Assembly: GCA_905250025.1 (NCBI GenBank)
Contig: CAJNOJ010000008.1
Span: 967,925 to 1,031,924, forward strand
Source of the DNA: Adineta ricciae
Lineage: Eukaryota > Rotifera > Eurotatoria > Adinetida > Adinetidae
Length of the DNA stretch: 64,000 bases
Direction of reading: 5' to 3'
Both the position numbers and the translations under genes were made by a program. Under the pieces are notes generated by a model. It did not search any database and had not been told where the DNA came from. It was given only the letters and a program-made list of their open reading frames with translations. Position 1 is the first letter of the stretch. Every line of letters begins with the position of its first letter. Below, one piece after another: positions 50,078 through 62,000 of the stretch.

Positions 50078-53000
50078 ATGAGTTATTGGGACCGAAGAAA
50101 ATCTTACCTTCGATATTTATCGAAGTTAAGTGCAGACTTAAATGAAGCTCATCGTTTTTTCACCTGCATTCACCTTAAATCTTCCGCTCATGAGCGAATT
50201 ACCAATGCTCTAAAGCAACACATATACCATTGCTATGAACTGGCTGTTATATCAATTACAACTCAAGAAAACAGCAAACATACTACATCGCATCGTCAGT
50301 CTAGTTTACTAGGAAAGCTCGATTCATCGGACGAATACCGAATAGTCCTCGCCACTGAATCTCAGCAAGATCGAAGTAATTGCATACTGTCAGTCTCTTC
50401 GAAAGACATCATCTTATTCTCTTTTTAAGCAAAACTACAGCCTGATAATGATACGCACTCAGATTTATTTCCAACGACTTCTCCTATCAACTTTGGCATG
50501 GATTCACTGTCAGCAACGATACTCTTTCAACGCATGGTATCAAAATATAATGTCGATCCTCAAACTGTAAGTATACGAACGTTCTTCACACAAGACACGA
50601 TAGGTGATCAAATAAAACTAATGAAAGAAGCTGGGTCGAAAAATACACAGTCGGTGAAGTGGCAACAACTGCATCTGATTAAAGGTAACTGTTTTCGAAT
50701 ATTGTTTGTATAAAACATACTAAGCGACAATACATTTCTATAGGAATCACATCTTTCGCTCAAGAACGTATATTTCTCGATGAGCAAGTTCGTTTTACTA
50801 AAGAAATTGCCGTGTACAACGAACTAGTTGCTCTACGAATTATTCGTGGTTCAATCTCGATCACCCGTCTAACACGCGCTCTACGCTCTGTTGTGTACAA
50901 GCATAAGATATTACGAACGTCGTTTGCGTTTAATAACAATGATAATACTCTAAATCAGTTGGTCACTGACTATCACAATACATTCACATTAGCATCTGAG
51001 AAGATGTACAAAAATGATGATGAACTCAATGATATTATTAGTCAAGTAATTATGGATCCAAACTTATTCGATTTGTCAATTGGTCGCGTTTTGTTCTGTC
51101 AAATTCTCAAATATCAAAGCTCGAATAATGATGAAAACTCTGATACACCTCTCGCTATATCAGATATTTTTATTGTCGCTTTTCATCATACAGTTTTCGA
51201 TGGCTCAACTTTTCCAATTTTTTTAAATTATCTATCTAGAGCATACAATGATAATACAGAATCTTCAGAAAATGAAGATCTACTACAATATATTGATTAC
51301 AGTGTCCATGAACGACTAACTGATATGAGTCCATCATGTACATTTTGGTCTCATCACTTAAACGGCTACAACACTGATTGTCGATTAGCATTACCCGTCG
51401 ATCGACATAATTCGTTTGATAGACAACGATCTGGATATGCTTACGTTACTGAAGTCTTTTTCGAAAAGGAGACTAGCACAGCATTCATGAATTATGCCAG
51501 CTCACATCAGACCACCGTATTTCAACTGAGTTTAGCTATTTTTTATGCATTCTTATTCAAGTTATCACATCATCAAAATGATCTTTGCGTGTCTTGCTTC
51601 AATGCAAACCGTTACAAACCAGAATTACAGAATATGCTTGGTATGTTTGTCGCAACGTCACCTTGCCGTGTTCAAATGGATTCTAGTTGGTCATTTAATG
51701 AATTAGTCCAACGTGTACGAGAACAATGCTTATCCATCATGGAGCATTCTCATTATCCACTACAGCATATTATCGCTGATCTGCATCTCGAATCATCTAA
51801 AGTGCCTTTTCTTGAACTTTTATTCCATTTCATTAATATATCGTCGAATACCAGCTACTTCAATCTGAACGAAACAAATCTGGAACAAATGTCATTGGCT
51901 CCTTCGTCAGAAGTTGCAAAATTTGATTTTATGCTGAAATTTGTCTACGATTCAACATCCGATGATCGCAAGCTATCATTTCGTTTAATTTGCACGCAAG
52001 ATCTATATAATGAGAATATTGTGAAAATAATGACGCGAAGGTTTAAACAAATTTTCGAACATCTTTTTACACCGTATGCATCGAATGAACAAATTGCTCC
52101 ATCAGATACATTAGTCACCGAACTGAACCTTATCCTACCGGAAGAACAGAATGAAATTCAGAATACCATCTTTTCTCCGAAAATAACAACACTAAACGAA
52201 GGTATGTTGTAAATTTACTAATTGTGGCAATGTTTGCTAGAGTGAGTAACATTTACGATCTATTTTCTGTTCAGGACCACTGTCTTATGCACAAACAAGG
52301 ATTTACCAATGCGAACGAACCTTTTTGCAGTCCGAGAAATCAGCAACGGCAGTTTCTAACATGCCTTTTCTTTGTCGTCTATCCCCAGAATGTATTTTAA
52401 GTGTCCGACAGCTCCAAAAAGCGCTGCATTTGTTAGTTACCAAACACCAATCTCTTCGAACTGCAATCGTTCGTAACGATGAAAACAACATGTGTTTACA
52501 AAAAACCAATGACATTCATGATAATGAAACGCATCTATTTGAGTTTATAGAGACTGCATACAACACAGATGAAGACCTTAATAACATTATGCGCAATGAG
52601 AAGGCCAATCCTCGCCTCTTCGATCTTGCTCTAGGTCTTGTCTTCCGATGCCACCTTGTTTTCCACAAACAGATCTCACCCGACGGTGTTCTTTCTCACA
52701 GCGACCTCATCATCTTCAACTTCCACCATGCTCTCTTCGATTTCCCATCCATGGACATCTTCCTCCATCATCTCAATGAAGCATACACAACTGGTCAACT
52801 GCCATCTGACAACGATGATGCCACTCTTCGGTACATTGACTGTGAGTATTCATTCCTCGTTCGCCACCTTCTCTCATGCAGTCCTTTGTCATTATAGATG
52901 CCATGATCGAACATGAGATGGCGATGAGTGGTGCAAGTATGTTCTGGCTTGATGCTCTTCATGATTGTGACTTAGATCGGCCATTGTCACTGCCATACGA

Positions 53001-56000
53001 TCGACACCGGCTGACGAATGAACACCGAACAGGTCGTGGTACGTCGGTATGTTTTGACTTTGGCTATGATGTGTCGAATGAGCTGATCAGATATGCATCA
53101 TCTCATGATGTGTCAATAAGACAAGTATCACTTGCCATCTACTATGTCTTTCTGTTCAAACTCACTAACGGTGAAAAAGACTTGTGTATTGGCATGCCGA
53201 TCGATAACAGATATAAAAGCGAGCTTAGATCAATAATAGGAATGTTCGTGAATATCATTCCGTTACGCTGTGAGATTGATCCGAGCTGGACTTTGGAGCA
53301 ACTGGTGAAAGGTGTAAATGTAACGGAAATGAGTTGCATCAAATATTCATATTTTCCTCTTGAACGTATTTTTAACCAAAAATGTAATTCTACAATAGCT
53401 GACATACTGAACGTTTGTTTCGATTTTCAATCAAATAAAAATGGGAACATCACAAATGAAACAATAGTCAGTGATGCTCTGCTTCATCCAACTTCTGAAT
53501 CAATCAAGTCAAACAGAAATATACTAAATGACATGTCGGATTTCTCCCTATCAGTTGAACACCAATTGAATAGAGACTTGTTATCATGTACAATCAATGC
53601 ATCACTTGATTTATTCCATGAATCAACAGTAGAAACAATCGCACATAGATTTCACTCGATATTGGAACAACTACCTACGTGTACTGTTCGTAGAATGAAA
53701 ATGCCACTTTTTGAAATACCTTTTCTGTTAACTGATGAAAGAGCAGTGTTGCAATCGATAAACAATACGGAAATACAACACACATCTAACTCATGTATTC
53801 ATCATAAGTTTGTCGATCGAGTATTACAATATCCTCAAAAGTTAGCAGTGGAACTTGATGATCAGTCAATCACATACTCTGAACTACTATATTTTGCTCA
53901 AGTATTATCTATTCAGCTTTTAAAGAAATATCAAGTCGGTTTAGGTGACATTGTATGTCAGTGCGTTGAACGTAGTTTATCGATGGTAAGTTTGCCTACC
54001 AGATAGTTTAGATGATAATAAAACTTTTGGTATTTCTTAGATTATTGGTATTATGGCTACTGAGCTAATTGGTGGAGTTTATTGTCCGCTATCACCTCGA
54101 GACCCCAAACAGCGTTTGCATCTCCTTGTGCAACAGACCCAAAGCCGTATTGTCCTCGCTCATCATCTTACCAAGAATAAATTTCATGATCAATCGAATG
54201 AAATAAGTTTAGTGAATATCGATTGCCAGTTTTACAGCACTGGTGTGAATATGTGCATCGATCATCACTTATTTTCTCATATTAATACCAAACCAAAGAA
54301 TGTTGCTTATGTTATTTTCACAAGTGGCTCCACAGGAGTACCTAAAGCGGTATGTTAAAAAAACCGTAAAGATCTGTGGCAGTCAGTATACTTGATTTTT
54401 TGAGTTGTGGCGGTTTCCACATAAGTCAGTTCTGCCACAATTAGTGCTGAAAACATGAATCACTTTACATACCGTTTCCGCATAGGCTGTACTAAAGCTT
54501 TTCCAGCTTGATAATGAAGTGAAAGTGAAGCTAGCACGACGAAACGTAGGTCTAGCTAAAAACGTTTTTACTAAGTAAGCTCCGTCCACAATAACTAGTG
54601 CACGCGATTAGAACTGAATTCTGCATCGAATGGTAACACTTTTGTGTACGAGACAAGCTTTGGATAGATTCTGTGTGGGTTATAAATGCACGTATATAAG
54701 AAAAATAAGAATGTGGGTAGGTATTTTCCCAAAACTTGTCCCGTGAATAAAGATATCACCATTCGACGCAAAATTGGACTCTGAATTGAGTGCACGAGTT
54801 CATCTGGGCAGGATTTACTTAGTAAGAAGTTTGAAGCTCAATATTTGTTTCGTCGTACTAGCTCCATCATGCTAGCTTTGCATCGAGATAAACAATTAAC
54901 AAAATCTTATATGACAAGTTTAACATGTATTAAGTTAAGAAAACTTGCACATCGTCGAGTAGTTTAGTGTTTATCGTTAGTTTTCGTTTAAGGCGCTCTA
55001 CGTGGTCAATTTCTGACACTTAGTAGATAGCAAAAACAGCTATTAGTATTCCCCAGGTTATTATGGCACGGTCGGTTCCGGTCGGAATTCGGCGGCAAGG
55101 AACCTGCTGGAATCGGCGAAAACTGTGCCGGAATCGAGAAGAGCTGTACCGGATCCGACTCAGATTTCAACGGATTCAGTCGCCGGAATGATCGACCTGG
55201 GTCTATACATATACAGCAAAGTAAGAATACTAACTGAAAAGGTGATATATCAGAAGGATAATGATTACCAGCTAATCTCCATTTCATAAAAATTACTTCT
55301 CTAGTTCCATTCAGATGAATCAACATGTTTAAAGAAAAAACGAAACGGATATTTAGTAAATAAACTATTACAAAACCCATCAACCTGTTCGTGGATTGTT
55401 TTCTCAAAATAAAAGACTATTTGAACTTTCATGTGATCTAATGATACTAAAATTCACTCAATAGGCCAAAGGGAAACGAACTTTGATGGGTGCTCGATGG
55501 AGTAATGTTTTACTTTTGAAGGCTTTCGAACACGTTCTTTTGAGAGTTAGAACTTTGTTTTACTATTTGGCACTTTGGTAACATCTTATCTCATTGGCGG
55601 CGCGCCATAGAGGCGAGAGGAGGCAATTGCCTCCCCTATGGAAAATCTGGGGAGGCAATAAAAGGTTATTGCCTCTCCTAATATTCGCATCTTTTGATAG
55701 TTTTTTAAAGAGTATATCCCACTTGTTACCCAATTTAATTCGAAAAAAGAGGATAGGAAAAAAAGTATTCTGAAAATGAATGAACTATTTATGAATTTCG
55801 AAAATAAATCGATTGTGTGCATTTTTGAAAATCGAAAACCTATACTCACTATTGGTAAAAAAATTTTATTGCCTCCCCTAAAAGATTAAGCATGCGCCGC
55901 CCATGTCTTATCTTATATCTTTTCAACTTTGTTCAGATTTTTTTGTCGGAAATATCATCAGAACACTTAAGTTTCACTTCACATTACTTAAAGGATTGCT

Positions 56001-59000
56001 GACTAAATGTAGTAGTTTTCGTATTAATTAAATAACATAAAGAGCTATGTCAACCAATAACAGATCATGTTTCAATGTAAACTAATGATAGAATATATGT
56101 GCGACAAATTGAGGGTGTGCCAATGTACACTATGGTCTACTGTTTGCTTTATAGGTTCAAATTCAACATGAAAATTTCGCTGAATGTATGTACTCTCTAG
56201 TCAAAACAAACACATTCAACAGCATGGATACAGTTGTGCAGATGGCACGATGTTCATTTGATATTCATGTGCAAGAGATACTTGGTACACTGATGATTGG
56301 AGCAACACTGGTTATGCTTCATCCAGGAGGCACTATTGACTTTTATTATTTAGCTGATGTATTAGCAAGCAAAAATATTTCCTATATTCACACTGTGCCT
56401 AGTTTGCTCCATAATTTCTTCGTTTTTATTGAAAACGACAGTAACCGACATGCGTTGCAGTATCTTCGATCTATCTGTAGTATTGGTGAGTGAAGTCTCG
56501 GCTAATGGCATGCACCTGCTACTTTTTTGTATTATATTTTCTAGGTGAAGTCTTTTCTACTAAGCTGCAAGCTCAGTTATCTAGTGTGAACTCACTAAAC
56601 TGCAAAGTATGGAATATGTATGGTCCAGCAGAGACTACCATTGCATCAACGTTTTATCAGGTGAATGTCACGGATCTCTCTGAATACATTCCGATTGGTG
56701 CCTCACTTCCTAAATATCGGTGTGTAGTCCTAGATGAATATTTACAAAGATCTATTCTTAATCAAGCAGGCGAACTGTGTATTGGAGGTGTAGGAGTCTT
56801 TCCAGGTTATTTAAGGGGCGATGACCTCAATATAAAAGCGCTCATATCCATTGATGATCAACTCCTATACAAAACAGGCGATTTAGCTCGTGTTGATAAC
56901 AATGGTCTACTAGTATATATCGGTCGAAAAGATTTTCAAATTAAATTACACGGTCAGCGTATCGAGCTTACTGAAATAGAGAAATGTCTACTCAGAAAGA
57001 CATCTGTATCTGCTTGCATTGTTATTAAATGGGGAGACAATCATTTGGTTGCCTATATTCAAGCATCAAACATAGATGAAGAGCAGCTACGTGAACACTG
57101 TCAGGCTCATCTTTCTCCGCACATGATTCCATCAATGTTTATCATACTTAACAAATTGCCTTTGAATCCGAATGGAAAAATAGATCGAAAATCTCTGCCA
57201 GCTCCAAAATTTGAACTCCATTCAGCAGACAAGACGAGTGACCTATATGTGAAGCCGAAGGATGAGTCTGAAATTTATATTCATAAATTATGGTCTAAGA
57301 TTCTTAACACGGACAAAATCTCTACCAATGCAAGCTTTTTTGATATCGGCGGCCATTCTCTGTTACTTGTGCAATTATATCAAAGTTATAGATTAAGTCT
57401 GGATATAAATACGACTAAGATTAGTATTGCCGATCTTCGACAGTATCCTACGATCACTGATCATGCTCGTCTTATTGCCCAAGAGATTAGGGGCACACCA
57501 ATGCGCAATAAACTTGGATCCGAAGCATCTCTTTTACAAGGTAAGTTTTGGTATCATATATTTTAGTTATTTTCCTTTATTGCTGTGATTATTAGAAACA
57601 ATGCTCGGTCAGAAATTAGATTCGTCCTCTTCCACGGAGGATAACAGGATCTTAAGTGACGAGCTGGCAAGACACGAACCATTTCCAGTTACAGATATTC
57701 AACAAGCTTATTTGATTGGACGTGAAGGCTTTATTGAGCTTGGTTCAGTTTCTTGTTTTGTTTACCACGAATACGATTTTCCCGCGACATTCGATATTGA
57801 AAAGTTCGAGAAAGCATTGAATTACCTCATTCAGTATCATGAGGCATTGCGTACGATTTTTATCTCTCGGACAGAACAAAAAATCCTCGAAACAGTTCCA
57901 TTGTACACTTTGTCTATAGTGGAATTAGATGATACTTTAACAATGAAAGAAAAACTACTAGAACGACGTCGAGAGCTTTCCCATCGAATCTTACCTGCTG
58001 ATCAATGGCCGCTTTTTAATATTCAGACTACTCATTTCAAACTAGATAACGAGTATCGAACTCGCCTACATATTGGTTTCGATGCACTCATCCTGGATTT
58101 CTGGAGTATGATGTTAATATATCGTCAGCTCGGTCAGTTGTACAGTAGCTCAAATTTCGCTCTACCGAAACTAACGTTCTCGTTCCGAGACTATGTTCTA
58201 AGCGAAGAAAAGTTTAAAAGTACGCCCAATTACACAAACGATAAAGGATACTGGCTCGACCGTCTAAACACTTTTCCATCAGGTCCTAAATTGCCACTAC
58301 AATGTCTACCGAACGAAATTCATGTACAACGTCATTGCAATTCACAGCAGCTACTAGACAGATCATCATGGAGTAGATTAAAAAGACGAATCATCGATTA
58401 TGAGCTGACACCAGCTGGCTTCTTAGTATCCATTTACGCCATCGTCTTGTCTAAGTGGAGTGAGAATAAACATTTTGCATTGAATTTACCAATCTTCAAT
58501 CGGCTTCCGATACATCCGCAAATCAATGAAATAGCAGGAGATTTTACAACAGTTTTACCATTGGAAATACACTTGGATGAACCGATTTCATATTATAAAT
58601 TCGTTCAAACGGTCCAACGACAACTGTGGAACGATCTTGAGCATATGTCCTACAACGGTGTGTCATTTGTTCGCGATCTGATGCAGACACAGAAAACCAA
58701 AGAAATCGTTTTACCATTCGTTTTCACATGTGGCATAGATATAGGTGGTATGAATCAAAAGGATGATAGCAAATATTTATTTTTGGATCAGCGACCTGAA
58801 TACATGATTAGTCAAACGCCACAAGTGTTTCTCGATCATGTCGTATATGAAAGTGATGGTCATCTATCCGATAATTGGATATACGTGAACGAATTGCTTT
58901 CTTCTGAATTGATTGAAAATATGCACATGACATTTATCAACGCACTTCACGAATTCAGCCTATCTGATGATATGTGGCAACAACCCATTTCTATATCGCT

Positions 59001-62000
59001 ACCACCTGATCAATACAATCGACGATTACACTTCAATCAAACACAGTGGAAGCCGAACATTAAACAACATTTGCTTCATTCAGGCATCATAGAAAAGGCC
59101 GAACAAACACCGGATTCATTGGCCATCATCTCGCCGCAAGCTCATTTCACTTACAAGCAACTCATGGATCGCGTCTATTCCTTAGCTAGCCATCTTGAAC
59201 ACGAATATCAAATTCGTTCCAATGAATTAATTGCCATATTAATGAAAAAAGGATGGGAACAAGTTGTTGCCTGTCTAGCAATCCTAGTTTCAGGTGGTGC
59301 TTATTTGCCGTTGGATGTTGATGCACCATATGATCGTCTCAAGTCATTAATTGAAGAAACCAGCGTTCGTATTGTTCTTACACAGTCGCATTGTCAACAC
59401 GTGTTCTCACATTTAACAACGATCGCAGTTGATACATTTACAACTACTGACTGGCAAAAATCTTCGTTTCTAGTTAGACAACAATCACCAACAGATTTAG
59501 CTTATATCATTTATACATCGGGCTCAACCGGAAAACCCAAAGGCGTCATGATCAGCCATCAAGCTGCGTTAAACACTATTCTCGATATGAACTCAAGATT
59601 AGAAATAACATCTCACGATAGAATATTTGCATTATCGCATTTAAATTTCGATTTATCGGTTTACGATATTTTCGGGTCATTAAACGGCGGTGGAACTATC
59701 GTTATTCCAGGTCACGAAGATTATAAGAATCCTAAGCATTGGTGCGACATGATGATAGAGTATCGTGTAACGATATGGAATAGTGTTCCGATGTTAATGC
59801 AAATGTTAGTTGAACATTACAAACACACTAAAAGCAATCATCATCAATTACGTCACGTCTTATTAAGTGGTGACTGGATACCTTTAACATTACCGAAGGC
59901 TATACACACAACATTTGGTACAAAAGTGATGGTAATAAGTTTAGGCGGAGCAACAGAAGCATCTATCTGGTCAATTGCCTATGAAATACCTAGAATGATG
60001 CCTCAAGAATGGAAATCAATTCCTTATGGAGCACCATTACGAAATCAGCATTATTACGTTTATGATTCTCACCTGGATGATTGTCCTGAATGGGTGATGG
60101 GAGAACTATATATCGGTGGTATAGGTCTAGCTGATGGCTATTGGAATGATGCTGTGAAAACACAATCTAGTTTCATGATTCATCCACGAACACGTGAACG
60201 TATTTATCGAACAGGTGATCATGGTCGATTCATGCCTGGTGGCTATATTGAGTTTATGGGACGAAAAGACTATCAGGTGAAAGTACATGGTCACCGTATT
60301 GAACTTGGAGAAATTGAATATCATCTCCAGCAACATTCAGATATTCATCAAGCAGTTGCTAGTGTTGATCTGCGCTCCCAACAATTGATTGCATACATTA
60401 TGCCGGAGCGACATTCACTTCCCTCCGAAAAATACGATCCATCGCAAATTGAAATAACTGGTCATGTTGAACGTAGCAATTTCAAGTTGGCAAGATATGG
60501 TATACAACATCAATTACGAGGAGAGAAGAGCGTCGCCTTAACAAAACCAAAATTAACAGAAACATTAATCAATAAGTATTATGCGAGAAAAAGTTATCGA
60601 CAATTCACAAATGAGCACATTGACCGATCAACTATAGAGACTCTATTGAAACAATGCTACAATATGGGTCATGATAATGAAAAATCATTTTCGTCGCACA
60701 TTAGTTTCGATACATTGAGTACGTTGCTAGCAATATTAACACCAATTAATTTTTCTAACCAACCTTTACCGAAATATTACTATGCATCAGCGGGAAGTCT
60801 TTATCCTGTTCAAGTGTACGTTGAAGTGCATACACCTATAGATGGCATACCGCCAGGTCTTTACTATCACAATCCGGACAAGCACAGCCTAGAACTCGTT
60901 AGTGCTAGTACGAATGAGGAGACGGCGAGTGTATATTTCCATCTAGTCGGTCGATCATCGGCAATTGCACCTTTGTACAGCAAAACATTAGGCACGAATT
61001 TTTGTTCACTAGAGACGGGATATATGATGGGGTTGCTGGAAAAAGAAGCATCTAAGATGGGATTGAAATTTTTCAGAGATTATCAAATCGAGTCCTTAAC
61101 TAAGGGTGCTCTCAATGTGAACGAAGGTGATACTCATTATTGCTTCGAAGTTTTTTCTAATCCAGAACGTATGACGAATGACAAACATTGCCAGCTTCGT
61201 CAATGTCTCGTTTACATAAAATCTAGCACTACGAATGAAAGTCAATGGTTTAAGTATGTTTCAGAAACTGACCATTTTATTCATGTTCTTAGTGGAACTG
61301 GTTCCACAGAGGAAGAAATGCCATTGTTCTTTGACAATGATAACGATGCAAAAGCTATATTTCATGATTGCCAATTTGCATTATTCTTCATTGGAAATCC
61401 AAACGACAATCTGGAGGCAGGTAAAATATCACATTTGTTGATGGAGTACAGTGTAGAGAAGAATATTGGAATATGTCCGATCGGTTCTCGGGCTAGTTTT
61501 CCAGCTGGCTTCAATAATATCTTGGACAGTCTGCTTACCAGTGATTATGAGAACAATAATGAAATTCTGTTACACATTCTACTTGCTGGAAAAATTAGTG
61601 ATGAGCAGAAATATGATCGAACTATTTCGAGAGTCAAAGCAATGCCGAAATGGAATGAAACTCTGAAAGCATTCTTGAGTGCAAAGCTTCCCACTTATAT
61701 GATACCATCACATTTCTTACCCGTTTCTACGTTTCCCTTGAATCCAAATGGTAAAATTGACCGACAAGCTCTGCCGGAAATATCTGTCGAAATCATTCGG
61801 CGGGAAGATGCTTTTTTGGCACCACAAACTGAAACAGAGAGGATAATAGTAAATATCTGGCAGCAAGTACTATATACCGATAAATTTAATTCACAGCATG
61901 GTGACTTACAACTACATCATTCAGATATGAGCTTAATTGAAGAAAAAAAGCAGTCAGCTCCACCCATATCAGTTACGTCTAGTTTCTATGGTCTCGGTGG

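Larger units (their letters stand above)
54350..56154 (+). other. 1,805-bp intron inside NRPS adenylation domain A1, loaded with repeats
   Basis: Donor GTATGT at 54350 and acceptor TTTATAG ending 56154 join GVPKA to VQIQHENFAE in frame (phase 0), restoring the A3-A4 interval. It is about 30 times longer than typical introns here. It contains a fold-back element, a GC-richer patch and a hAT-like MITE, and no plausible coding exon. Confidence 0.88.
53790..57190 (+). other. NRPS domain: adenylation A1 (unassigned specificity)
   Basis: Core motifs are YVIFTSGSTGVPKA (A3), FDIHVQEI (A4), WNMYGPAETTI (A5), GELCIGGVGVFPGYL (A6), YKTGDLARV (A7), YIGRKDFQIKLHGQRIELTE (A8) and LPLNPNGKIDRKSLP (A10, catalytic Lys). 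By alignment to the gramicidin synthetase pocket, the nine specificity positions read D-I-Q-H-C-I-M-I-A, which I cannot assign. The 1,805-bp intron falls directly after A3. Confidence 0.85.

Noticed and set aside
50426-50428. In-frame TAA taken as a sign that the NRPS is a pseudogene
   Set aside because: A 48-bp GT-AG interval removes it in phase, all later exons keep one frame, and the core catalytic motifs of the A, T, Cy and Ox domains are intact (C2 and C3 carry variant motifs).
55006-55407. Minus-strand open frame of 133 codons inside the intron
   Set aside because: Biased composition over the GC-rich repetitive patch, no domain and no splice context.
54350-56154. Break of the NRPS into two genes or an assembly join at the long gap in A1
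   Set aside because: Clean GTATGT donor and TTTATAG acceptor rejoin the A3 and A4 motifs in phase 0, and the extra length is explained largely by repeat insertions.
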